Positions 25,343 to 32,955 of a stretch of 55,692 bases of DNA are shown piece after piece. Origin of the DNA: an uncultured bacterium. GTDB taxonomy: Bacteria; Bacillota; Clostridia; Lachnospirales; Lachnospiraceae. Positions within the stretch are counted from its first letter, which is position 1. Each line of letters opens with the position of its first letter. The position numbers and the translations under genes are program-made. Under the pieces are notes generated by a model. That model worked only from the letters and a program-made list of their open reading frames with translations, did no database searches and had not been told where the DNA came from. The stretch is taken from the NCBI GenBank assembly GCA_905214955.1, contig CAJMON010000011.1, forward strand, positions 1 through 55,692. The letters run 5' to 3'.

Positions 25343-25369
25343 AAGCAGAAAGAAATCTGCTTGCTTTTT
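25343..25369 (+). terminator. Weak terminator between the BlaI-like and MATE genes
   Basis: AAGCAGA (25343-25349) pairs with TCTGCTT (25356-25362), then GCTTTTTC. With a 7-bp stem it may allow partial read-through into the MATE gene. Confidence 0.5.
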
Positions 25370-25426
25370 CACATTCTCCGGCGTATGATGGAGATATTAC
25401 TGATTACGCAGCGGGGGATTTTACGT

Positions 25427-26800
25427 ATGAAAAAAATGTACAAAAAAGCAGCGGCCAATCCATTTTATATGCGGATGTTCCAGATGGCGCTGCCAATTAT
25501 TCTGCAGAATCTTTTGAGTGCAGCGGTAGGATCTGCAGACGTTGTGATGCTCAATTATGTGGGGCAGTCATCCATTGCTGCCGTGTCCCTGGCATCTCAG
25601 TACACCAATGTGCTGTTTATGGTGTACTACGGTCTGGGCACCGGTGTGACCATGTTAAGCGCCCAGTATTATGGGAAAAAAGACCTGCGGGCAGTCCAGA
25701 CAGTGGAAGGAATTGCCATGCGGTTTTCCATCGGCATTTCGGTGGTATTTGCCAGTCTGGTGCTTTTTGCGCCGGAGTGGATGATGCGGCTCTTTACCAA
25801 TGACGCAGAGCTGATTTCCATTGGCGCATCCTATCTGCGGCCATTAAGCATTTGTTACCTGTGTTGGGGCGTTACAGAAATTTATCTGGCTGTTCTGCGC
25901 AGCATGGGCCACGTGATGATCAGCACCATGATGAACGTTCTGGCGTTTACGGGAAATATTTTCTTAAATGCAGTATTTATTTTCGGACTCTTTGGAGCGC
26001 CGAAGCTGGGGGCGCAGGGAGTGGCCATTGCCACGGCCTTATCCAGAATGATTGAGCTGGGGGCATGTTTCATTGTCTCTGCCAGAAGCAAAGATCTGAA
26101 ACTGGATTTCCGGTATCTGTTTGTGAAGAACAAACCACTGTTTTCTGATTTTGTACGGTTATCCCTGCCGGCACTTGGAAATGATATTATCTGGAGCGTG
26201 GGATTTTCCATGTATTCTGTGATTCTGGGACATCTGGGAACGGATGCGGTGGCAGCCAACTCGCTGTCCGTGGTAGTGCGCAACTTTGGTACTGTCATGT
26301 GCTTTGGTATGGCCAGTGCAGGCGGCATCCTTCTTGGAAATGTGATCGGAGAAAACAAGCTGGAAGAAGCAAAGGAAGATGCCAGGGCTGTGCTGAAACT
26401 GACGGTAATCGCCGGTGCCATTGGAGGCGTGATTATTCTTGTGGCTACACCCTTTGTGTTAACCTATGCATCGCTTTCTGAGCAGGCCATGCATTACCTG
26501 AAATATATGCTGTTGATTAATACCTATTATGTCATGGGAGCAGCCGTGAATACCACACTGATTGCAGGGGTGTTCCGGGCCGGAGGGGACAGCCGTTTCG
26601 GATTTATCTGCGATATCATTGATATGTGGGTCTATGCAGTGCCGTTGGGATTTTTCGCGGCCTTTGTGCTGAAACTTCCAGTGATCTGGGTATATTTTCT
26701 GCTCTGCACGGATGAATTTGCCAAATGGCCCTGGGTAATCCGGCATTACCGCAAAGGAACCTGGCTGAAAAATATTACCAGAGATGACCTCTTCGCGTAG
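25427..26800 (+). CDS. MATE-family efflux transporter
   Basis: A 457-residue, 12-helix MATE protein with AVGSADVVMLNYVGQSSIAA in the first half and NSLSVVVRNFGTVM / VNTTLIAGVFRAGGDSRFG in the second, closest in pattern to the NorM/DinF-like group. ATG 25427 has a GGGGGAT site; the frame is open further upstream to 25361, but that part overlaps the weak terminator. It is 95 bp after the BlaI-like gene and may be under its control. Substrate unknown. Confidence 0.92.
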   Translation: MKKMYKKAAANPFYMRMFQMALPIILQNLLSAAVGSADVVMLNYVGQSSIAAVSLASQYTNVLFMVYYGLGTGVTMLSAQYYGKKDLRAVQTVEGIAMRFSIGISVVFASLVLFAPEWMMRLFTNDAELISIGASYLRPLSICYLCWGVTEIYLAVLRSMGHVMISTMMNVLAFTGNIFLNAVFIFGLFGAPKLGAQGVAIATALSRMIELGACFIVSARSKDLKLDFRYLFVKNKPLFSDFVRLSLPALGNDIIWSVGFSMYSVILGHLGTDAVAANSLSVVVRNFGTVMCFGMASAGGILLGNVIGENKLEEAKEDARAVLKLTVIAGAIGGVIILVATPFVLTYASLSEQAMHYLKYMLLINTYYVMGAAVNTTLIAGVFRAGGDSRFGFICDIIDMWVYAVPLGFFAAFVLKLPVIWVYFLLCTDEFAKWPWVIRHYRKGTWLKNITRDDLFA

Positions 26801-26868
26801 CGCGTGAGCGGCCCGGCTGTGGAGCAATCTGTAGTGTTATATAAAAGTAAAGGTAGGAGGATAGAAAA

Positions 26869-28578
26869 ATGGAGTTTACTTTTCCAACGATTCAATATGA
26901 AAGACCGGATTTGCAGAAGTTTGCAGACAAAGCCATGGAGCTGAAAAATGCAGTGGAACAGGCTGCTTCTTATGAAGAAGCAAAGGAAGCCTTAAAGCAG
27001 TACGAAAAAGTGCAGGACCATGTGCAGACCATGTGTACAGTGGTGTATATCCGCCACACCGTGGATACCAGAGACGACTTTTATGAAAAAGAAAACCAGT
27101 ACATCAACCAGACTATGCCAACGATCACGCCAGCTCTTCTGGCATTTGAAAAAGCACTGCAGAACAGCAAATTCCGGAAAGAATTTGAAGCAGAATATGG
27201 AAAGCAGATGTTTGTGTCCATGGAGCTGCAGGAAAAAAGCTTCTGTGAAGCCAATATTCCGCTGATGCAGAGAGAAGCAGAACTGACAGACGAGTACCAG
27301 AAGATTATGGCCGGTGCCCAGATCGAATTCGAAGGAGAAAAGAGAAACCTTTACGGTCTGCAGAAATTTTTCGAGGCAGAAGACCGTAAGGTACGCCAGA
27401 ATGCATGGAAGGCTTACTCTGATTTTTACCATGGGAACGAAGAGCGCTTAGAGCAGATCTGGGACGAGCTGATTTCCATTCGAAACGAAATGGGCCGCAA
27501 CCTTGGATTTGAAAATTTCATTCCGGAAGGCTATCTGCAGCAGGGCCGCACGGATTATGGAGAAAAAGAAGTGGCAGCTTTCCGAGAGCAGATCAAACGG
27601 GAACTGGTACCGCTGTGCCAGGAGCTGTATGAGGCTCAGAAAAAGCGTCTGGGTATTTCAGAGCTTATGGCATACGATGAAAAACGGATTTATCCGGATG
27701 GCAATGCAGTCCCGGCAGGGGATGACGATTTCATGGTAGCCCAGGCTCAGAAAATGTACCATCAGATCAGCCCGGAAACCGGAGAATTTATTGACTTTAT
27801 GATTGAGCATCAGCTGATGGATCTGAAAAACCGTCCTGGAAAGGCTTCCACCGGCTATATGACAGAGCTGCTGGATTACCAGGCACCCTTTGTATTTTCC
27901 TGCTTCAATCATACGATCGGAGATATGCAGGTACTGACTCACGAACTGGGCCATGCATTTGCAGGCTACATGGCCATGCGCAGCCAGCCCCTGTCCCAGT
28001 ATTACAGTGAGTCCACGGATATTGCAGAGATTCATTCCATGAGTATGGAGCAGTTTGCTTATCCGTATGCGGAAATGTTCTTTGGAGATCAGGCAGATAA
28101 GTTCCGGTTTGCCCATCTCCAGGAAGCCATTACTTTTGTGCCTTTCGGAGCAGCTGTGGATGAATTCCAGCACATCTGTTATGCCAATCCCCAGCTGACA
28201 CCCAAGGAGAGAACTCTGGAATGGAAAAAGCTGGAAGAAGCCTATATGCCCTGGCGGAAATACGATGCAGACGATTTCTTTGACAGAGGCGGCTGGTGGT
28301 ATCACAAGCTTCACATTTTCCTGTACCCGTTCTACTACATCAACTACACCCTGACCACGATGGGGGCACTGGAGTTTAAAACACGGGATGCTGAAAATCA
28401 TAAAAAGGCATGGGAAGATTATCTGCGGCTGTGCAGATGCGGCGGCAGCATGAGCTATCTGGAAACCTTAAAGCACGCAGATCTGATGGTTCCGTTTGAA
28501 GAGGGAACCATTGCCAAAGCGGTTGCCTATGCGAAGAGCGTTCTGGAGAAAGCTATCGAGGAAGAGCAGAAAAAATAA
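26869..28578 (+). CDS. pepF: M3-family oligoendopeptidase F
   Basis: A 569-residue cytoplasmic zinc metallopeptidase that degrades short peptides (about 6-20 residues). The zinc site is H358-E359-L-G-H362 with the third ligand E387, 25 residues further on, in EIHSMSMEQF, the classic M3 spacing. The N-terminal helical region (1-200) and the C-terminal YPFYYINYTL stretch also fit. TAGGAGGA ribosome site at ATG 26869. The rubredoxin gene starts 13 bp after it, so they form an operon, though no functional link is known. Confidence 0.94.
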   Translation: MEFTFPTIQYERPDLQKFADKAMELKNAVEQAASYEEAKEALKQYEKVQDHVQTMCTVVYIRHTVDTRDDFYEKENQYINQTMPTITPALLAFEKALQNSKFRKEFEAEYGKQMFVSMELQEKSFCEANIPLMQREAELTDEYQKIMAGAQIEFEGEKRNLYGLQKFFEAEDRKVRQNAWKAYSDFYHGNEERLEQIWDELISIRNEMGRNLGFENFIPEGYLQQGRTDYGEKEVAAFREQIKRELVPLCQELYEAQKKRLGISELMAYDEKRIYPDGNAVPAGDDDFMVAQAQKMYHQISPETGEFIDFMIEHQLMDLKNRPGKASTGYMTELLDYQAPFVFSCFNHTIGDMQVLTHELGHAFAGYMAMRSQPLSQYYSESTDIAEIHSMSMEQFAYPYAEMFFGDQADKFRFAHLQEAITFVPFGAAVDEFQHICYANPQLTPKERTLEWKKLEEAYMPWRKYDADDFFDRGGWWYHKLHIFLYPFYYINYTLTTMGALEFKTRDAENHKKAWEDYLRLCRCGGSMSYLETLKHADLMVPFEEGTIAKAVAYAKSVLEKAIEEEQKK

Positions 28579-28591
28579 AGGAGGAGCAGAG

Positions 28592-28747
28592 ATGAAATAC
28601 GTATGTGATGTTTGTGGATGGGAATATGATGAGGAAAAGGGATATCCGGAAGGCGGTATTGCACCAGGTACAAAATGGGAAGATGTTCCGGAAGATTTTG
28701 AATGCCCGTTGTGTTCCGTAGGAAAAGATCAGTTTTCAGAAGCCTGA
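28592..28747 (+). CDS. Rubredoxin
   Basis: A 51-residue single-iron electron carrier. The four iron ligands are C5-x-x-C8 and C38-x-x-C41, with the usual GxxPGTKWEDVPEDFECPLC pattern between. In strict anaerobes it passes electrons to rubrerythrin or superoxide reductase for oxygen defence. AGGAG site before ATG 28592. Co-transcribed with pepF and ended by a terminator shared with the converging ABC gene. Confidence 0.95.
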   Translation: MKYVCDVCGWEYDEEKGYPEGGIAPGTKWEDVPEDFECPLCSVGKDQFSEA

Positions 28748-28764
28748 TATTTTATAATAAAAAC

Positions 28765-28806
28765 GGCAGAGCCGCGAATGTGCGGCCCTGCCCAATTTTT
28801 TACTCG
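28765..28806. terminator. Terminator between rubredoxin and the ABC gene
   Basis: GGCAGAGCCGC pairs with GCGGCCCTGCC (one mismatch) and is followed by CAATTTTTTT, at the junction of two convergent genes. Confidence 0.8.
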
Positions 28807-31301
28807 CAGCGAAGTGCTTTCACGGGATCTTTTTTGGATGCCATGCGGGATGGAATCAGTCCTGCGATCAGTGTGAGAACCATGCTGATGCAGACAAGGA
28901 TCACAGCCGCCGCAGGCGGAAGTGCGGCGATGTTCGCAATATCCAGGGAGCGCTCCACCAGAATGTTGATGAGGATGACAAATCCCTGAGTAATGGCAAT
29001 GCCAAGAATACCGGCGCAGAGTCCGATGATCAGAGTCTCTGCATTGAAGACTCTGGAAATATCTTTCTTGGATGCACCGATGCTTCGGAGAATACCGATT
29101 TCTTTGGTGCGCTCCAGCACAGAAATATACGTAATAATTCCAATCATAATGGAAGAGACGATCAGGGAAATTGCTACAAAGGCAATGAGGATGGAGCTGA
29201 CGGCATTGATGATGGTGGTAACAGAAGACATCATCGTGTCGATCAAATCCGTATACTGGATCACCAGGTTGTCATTTCCATCGGCAGTCATCTGGTCGTT
29301 GTAGTCTGAGATGATCTGTGCGATTTCTTTCTTGGAATCAAAGTCTTTGGGATAGATGTTGATTCCGGAAGGAACGTCCAGATTCGAAATTCCCATGGCG
29401 GTCAGATTGGCTTCATAGGTACTGTTTGAAAACGGTTTTCCGGTAAAAATGTTGGTATCAGGGTCAGCCAGCTGTTCTTTGGCGATTTCACTGTCGTTTA
29501 CTTCCTGAATCAGATGCTCCATGAGTTCTGAGGTATAACCGATGTTTCCGATATCGCCGGAAGTTTCAATGTCTGCAGAGGGACGCAAGATGCCTACAAT
29601 ATGAATGGTTTCTCCATTGTCTACCAGATTTTTCAGGAAAGTCTGGTCGTTTCTCTGATCCACCCAGACGCCATTTTCCTTTTCATAATAACTGGTATTT
29701 GCCACCAGTTTGAAGGTGAGTCCCAGAATGTCCTCATAAGAGTAAGAGGTCTGTTCCGTATCAAAATCTGCTTCATTTCCCATCATCAGACTTTTCATGG
29801 ATTCGGTCAGCTCTGAAGCGTCCATAAGTCCAATGCTGTACAGAGTGTAGTCCGTCACTTCATTGTTCTGGTCTGTAATCAATACCACTTCGTCAAAATT
29901 TTCCGGAAACCGGCCTGCTAAAAGAGTATACTGGCTGTTTAAAAGAGTATCATTTCCCACCAGTTCGGTCCATACCTGGGACTGGGAAGTCATCATGGAA
30001 GAGTCGGAGTAAGCCGAAAAGTCCATGGAACTTTCAGAGTCAGAACTCGTACCTGTGCCCATAGAGCCCATACCCATGCTGCTCATAATGGTGGAAGGAT
30101 TGAGTTGTACCACGCCGCCACTGGTGTCCGTTTTGTAAATATTCAAAGGCGTGTTATAGGTATACTGGATGTCGCTTACCAGATCCTGAATGTTGGTTTC
30201 CCCGCTTTCCAGATATTTTTTGAAGGCCTGAAGGTCATTGGTGTTGATTTCGGAAACCATCATGTCCATCATGTCATTCATCATGTTGTTGGAATATACT
30301 TTGTCCAGATCGTGGCTGTTGTTTTTGGTCTGGGTTCCCATCATGGCAGTCATTAAGGATGTCATATCCATGGAGGTACTTTCGATGGAGAGAGGATAAC
30401 TGGTGAGGGTGTCTTCTTCCACACGGTTGATGTAATTTTGGACACCGTTGGAAAGAGACAGAATCAGGGCAATGCCGATGATGCCGATGCTTCCTGCAAA
30501 GGCGATCATGAAAGTACGGCCCTTTTTGGTCATCAGGTTGTTCCGGCTTAAAGAGAGGGCTGTGAAAAAGGACATGGAGGTCTTTTTCCGCCTGGAAACA
30601 GGGGCAATTTCTGTGGAAGCGTCGGTACAGGGATTGGTGTCACCGGTGACTGTGCCGTCTTTTAAGCGGATGATCCGGGTGGAATACTGCTCTGCCAGCT
30701 CCGGGTTGTGAGTGACCATAATGACCAGCCGGTCTTTGGCAACTTCTTTGAGAAGCTCCATGATCTGAAGGCTGGTGGTGGAATCCAGGGCACCGGTGGG
30801 CTCGTCCGCCAGCAGAATGTCCGGATTGTTGACCAGGGCTCTGGCAATGGCTACCCGCTGCATCTGGCCGCCGGACATCTGATTGGGCTTTTTCTTTAAC
30901 TGATCTCCCAGCCCTACTTTTTCAAGGGCTTCAATGGCACGTCTGTGGCGTTCTTCCCTTGAAACACCGGACAGGGTCAGGGCAAGTTCTACGTTGGAGA
31001 GTACAGTCTGATGGGAAATCAAGTTGTAGCTCTGGAAGACGAAACCGATGGTGTGGTTCCGGTAGGTATCCCAGTCCCGGTTTTTAAATTTTTTGGTGGA
31101 GGTTCCGTTGATGATCAGGTCTCCGGATGTGTACTGATCCAGTCCTCCGATGATGTTCAGCAGTGTAGTTTTTCCACAGCCAGATGGGCCGAGGACAGAA
31201 ACAAATTCATTTTCACGGAATTTCAGATCAATGCCTTTTAAGGCCTGTACAGTAGAATCACCAGTGACGTATTGCTTGGTGATTTGTTTCAATTCCAGCA
31301 T
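28800..31301 (-). CDS. Fused ABC ATPase-FtsX permease (MacB-like exporter)
   Basis: An 833-residue protein. Residues 1-225 form an ABC ATPase of the MacB/LolD type (Walker A G38-P-S-G-C-G-K-T-T, signature MSGGQMQR, Walker B ILLADEPTG). A first membrane helix at about 265-287 is followed by an extracytoplasmic domain of about 400 residues, rich in Met, Ser, Asp, and three C-terminal helices with the FtsX motif (LERTKEIGILRSIGASKKDI). This layout matches MacB-type mechanotransmission exporters of peptides, antibiotics or lipoproteins rather than classical importers. ATG 31301 follows AAGGAG on the minus strand. No MacA-type partner gene is adjacent. Single-gene transcript. Confidence 0.9.
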   Translation of the reverse strand: MLELKQITKQYVTGDSTVQALKGIDLKFRENEFVSVLGPSGCGKTTLLNIIGGLDQYTSGDLIINGTSTKKFKNRDWDTYRNHTIGFVFQSYNLISHQTVLSNVELALTLSGVSREERHRRAIEALEKVGLGDQLKKKPNQMSGGQMQRVAIARALVNNPDILLADEPTGALDSTTSLQIMELLKEVAKDRLVIMVTHNPELAEQYSTRIIRLKDGTVTGDTNPCTDASTEIAPVSRRKKTSMSFFTALSLSRNNLMTKKGRTFMIAFAGSIGIIGIALILSLSNGVQNYINRVEEDTLTSYPLSIESTSMDMTSLMTAMMGTQTKNNSHDLDKVYSNNMMNDMMDMMVSEINTNDLQAFKKYLESGETNIQDLVSDIQYTYNTPLNIYKTDTSGGVVQLNPSTIMSSMGMGSMGTGTSSDSESSMDFSAYSDSSMMTSQSQVWTELVGNDTLLNSQYTLLAGRFPENFDEVVLITDQNNEVTDYTLYSIGLMDASELTESMKSLMMGNEADFDTEQTSYSYEDILGLTFKLVANTSYYEKENGVWVDQRNDQTFLKNLVDNGETIHIVGILRPSADIETSGDIGNIGYTSELMEHLIQEVNDSEIAKEQLADPDTNIFTGKPFSNSTYEANLTAMGISNLDVPSGINIYPKDFDSKKEIAQIISDYNDQMTADGNDNLVIQYTDLIDTMMSSVTTIINAVSSILIAFVAISLIVSSIMIGIITYISVLERTKEIGILRSIGASKKDISRVFNAETLIIGLCAGILGIAITQGFVILINILVERSLDIANIAALPPAAAVILVCISMVLTLIAGLIPSRMASKKDPVKALRCE

Positions 31302-31400
31302 AACAGTCTCCTTTCGTGTGTTGTGGGTGGGTCTCAAAGTCAGACAGCCCCTTTCGTGCAAGCATAAATGCGTCTTAGCCAGCAGATAGAATAATGCCTG

Positions 31401-31452
31401 CGGATTGTTCCGTGCTGCGCTCTTTCACAATCCTCCCGCATTTTGCATATCA
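31401..31452 (+). repeat. Dispersed intergenic repeat, copy 3
   Basis: It reads CGGATTGTTCCGTGCTGCGC, then CACAATCCTCCCGCATTTTGC and ATATC. Matches blocks of the copies at 20267-20460 and 55551-55603. It lies in the 420-bp gap between the divergent ABC and LytTR genes. Confidence 0.65.
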
Positions 31453-31538
31453 TGGGGGCTTGGTATTCGTTTATTATATGCGAAAATTTTTGAGTTGGGG
31501 GAAATGTTAGAAAAATTTTCGAAAGTTTTTCGAGATGG

Positions 31539-31603
31539 TTTCTTTTTGTCGGAATATCTGTTATAGTGTAAATCGGGGTGAAGAAATCAGATTTCGTTTA
31601 CAC
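31539..31603 (+). promoter_or_regulatory. Promoter and nested palindrome before the LytTR gene
   Basis: An extended -10 box, TG-T-TATAGT (31559-31567), with a weak TTTCTT 17 bp upstream (31539-31544). Overlapping the start region is a nested palindrome, GTGTAAA (31566-31572) / TTTACAC (31597-31603) around GAAATC-A-GATTTC (31583-31595). A second TGCGAA-AA-TTCGCA palindrome lies at 31627-31640. These could be operators of the LytTR protein or of another regulator. Confidence 0.5.
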
Positions 31604-31720
31604 AAGACGAAAATGTCTGTAAAAAAATGCGAAAATTCGCACTTGTTTTCAGCACAAAGACATCTGCGTGATTGAGCAGGATTTCCGAGTGACAAAATTG
31701 GAGAAGGAAGGATTGGAAAC

Positions 31721-32530
31721 ATGATAAGAGGACAGCGTCAGCGTACATTAGACTTGACACAAAGAATTCTGGAAGAATACTGGGCTGGAAAGAAACATCT
31801 TTTGTATCAGTACATGGATCCGGACATTGTATGGATCGGTTCTATGGATGAGGAATATATCCAGGGGGCAGACAATATGCGGGCACATCTGGATCAGCTA
31901 CAGAAAGGAAGACCGGTGGTATGTCTGGACCAGGAAGAATTTCAGGTAGTATCCAATGATGTAAAAACCTGTACCGTGGCCGGACGTTACCGTGCCTATA
32001 CGAACCCGGAGCGTGGGGAAGTACGTTCCGAAAAGCAGAGAGTGACGTTCTGCTGGAGATATGAAAACAAAGAATTAAAAATCGTTCATATACATCTGTC
32101 AAATGCGGATTTCCCCCAGGAGGGCGGCAAACAGTTCCCATTGCAGGACAGTGATGAAAACAAAGAATTTATGAAAATGCTTATGACCCAGAGAAGCCAG
32201 TCTGCTATGCTGACTGTGAAAGACTGTTCCGGTGTGACCAGGGTCATTGATTATACCAATATTATTTATATCAAGCCGGCACACAATTATTCCGTGATCA
32301 TGTGTGCAGAAGGAGAACGTGAAATCCGGGTAAGGCAGACCCTTTGCGAACTGGCAGAAAAACTTCCAAACCGTTTTATGCAGGTCAGCCGCAGCTGTGT
32401 GGTAAACTTACATTATGTAAACAGACTGGAAGGCAGATGGCTGCTTTTAGAAGACGGCACCCAGCTGAAAGTACCGGAGAGAAACCGTGCATTGGTGAAA
32501 AGAAAGATGCTGTGGAGGGGACGGGAATAG
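31721..32530 (+). CDS. SnoaL/NTF2-like domain fused to LytTR DNA-binding domain
   Basis: A 269-residue one-component regulator. Residues about 8-130 have the cone-shaped SnoaL/NTF2 (ketosteroid-isomerase-like) fold pattern (LTQRILEEYWAGKKHLLYQYMDPDIVWIGSMD is typical of its first helix and strand), a fold that binds small ligands in a pocket. Residues about 160-265 form a LytTR domain (DIIYIKPAHNYS-like strand, RQTLCELAEKLPNRFMQVSRSCVVNL), which binds direct-repeat DNA sites. The usual receiver domain is absent, so the NTF2 pocket probably acts as sensor. GAGAAGGAAGGA ribosome site. Divergent from the ABC exporter, a possible target. Ends with a strong terminator. Confidence 0.85.
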   Translation: MIRGQRQRTLDLTQRILEEYWAGKKHLLYQYMDPDIVWIGSMDEEYIQGADNMRAHLDQLQKGRPVVCLDQEEFQVVSNDVKTCTVAGRYRAYTNPERGEVRSEKQRVTFCWRYENKELKIVHIHLSNADFPQEGGKQFPLQDSDENKEFMKMLMTQRSQSAMLTVKDCSGVTRVIDYTNIIYIKPAHNYSVIMCAEGEREIRVRQTLCELAEKLPNRFMQVSRSCVVNLHYVNRLEGRWLLLEDGTQLKVPERNRALVKRKMLWRGRE

Positions 32531-32673
32531 CCATTTGGCGGAATCGTTGATCTCTCCGGAGCATCCGCACTCAGCGCATGGTCTGATTACGAAGTAGAAA
32601 AACCGGAAGCATAAACAGAAAAATAACATAAATACCGTGGAACTGACAGATGTTAGACAACGCGGATAACAGG

Positions 32674-32724
32674 ATCGGTGTAGTGTATAAACAGAAATAT
32701 TTATACATTACACCGATTTTTTTG
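32674..32724 (+). terminator. Terminator after the LytTR gene
   Basis: An 18-bp stem (32674-32691 with 32700-32717, one G-T wobble) is followed by seven T. It lies 140 bp after the gene; the stretch before it holds nothing recognisable. Confidence 0.9.
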
Positions 32725-32775
32725 TAGTGCCAGAATCCCAGACAGAAACTTTCACGGGATGCAGTAAGGGCATTC

Positions 32776-32804
32776 TTGCCAGAAACTAAGAATAACGTTA
32801 TAAT
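32776..32804 (+). promoter_or_regulatory. Promoter of the hybrid kinase gene
   Basis: TTGCCA (32776-32781), 17 bp, TATAAT (32799-32804). Confidence 0.75.
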
Positions 32805-32879
32805 AATGAATAGAAAGAGTTAATAACAACAGCTGACGGCAGTTGTTCGCAGCATACTGTGGGAGAGCGAATTAGTTAC

Positions 32880-32955
32880 ATGAAGATATATTATCCATTT
32901 TTATGAAAAATATGAGAAAAACCTGAAAACAGAAGAACAGGTTATCGGTGAAGTT
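32880..32955 (+). other. Possible broken N-terminal extension of the hybrid kinase
   Basis: From 32884 the kinase frame is open upstream of its annotated ATG and reads like protein (IIHFYEKYEKNLKTEEQ), but no start codon of a usual kind exists in that frame. ATG 32880, with GGGAG 12 bp before it, is one base out of frame and gives only an 8-residue peptide. Removal of one A near 32883 would join the two. This could be a frameshift, a sequencing error or a short leader peptide. Confidence 0.45.
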
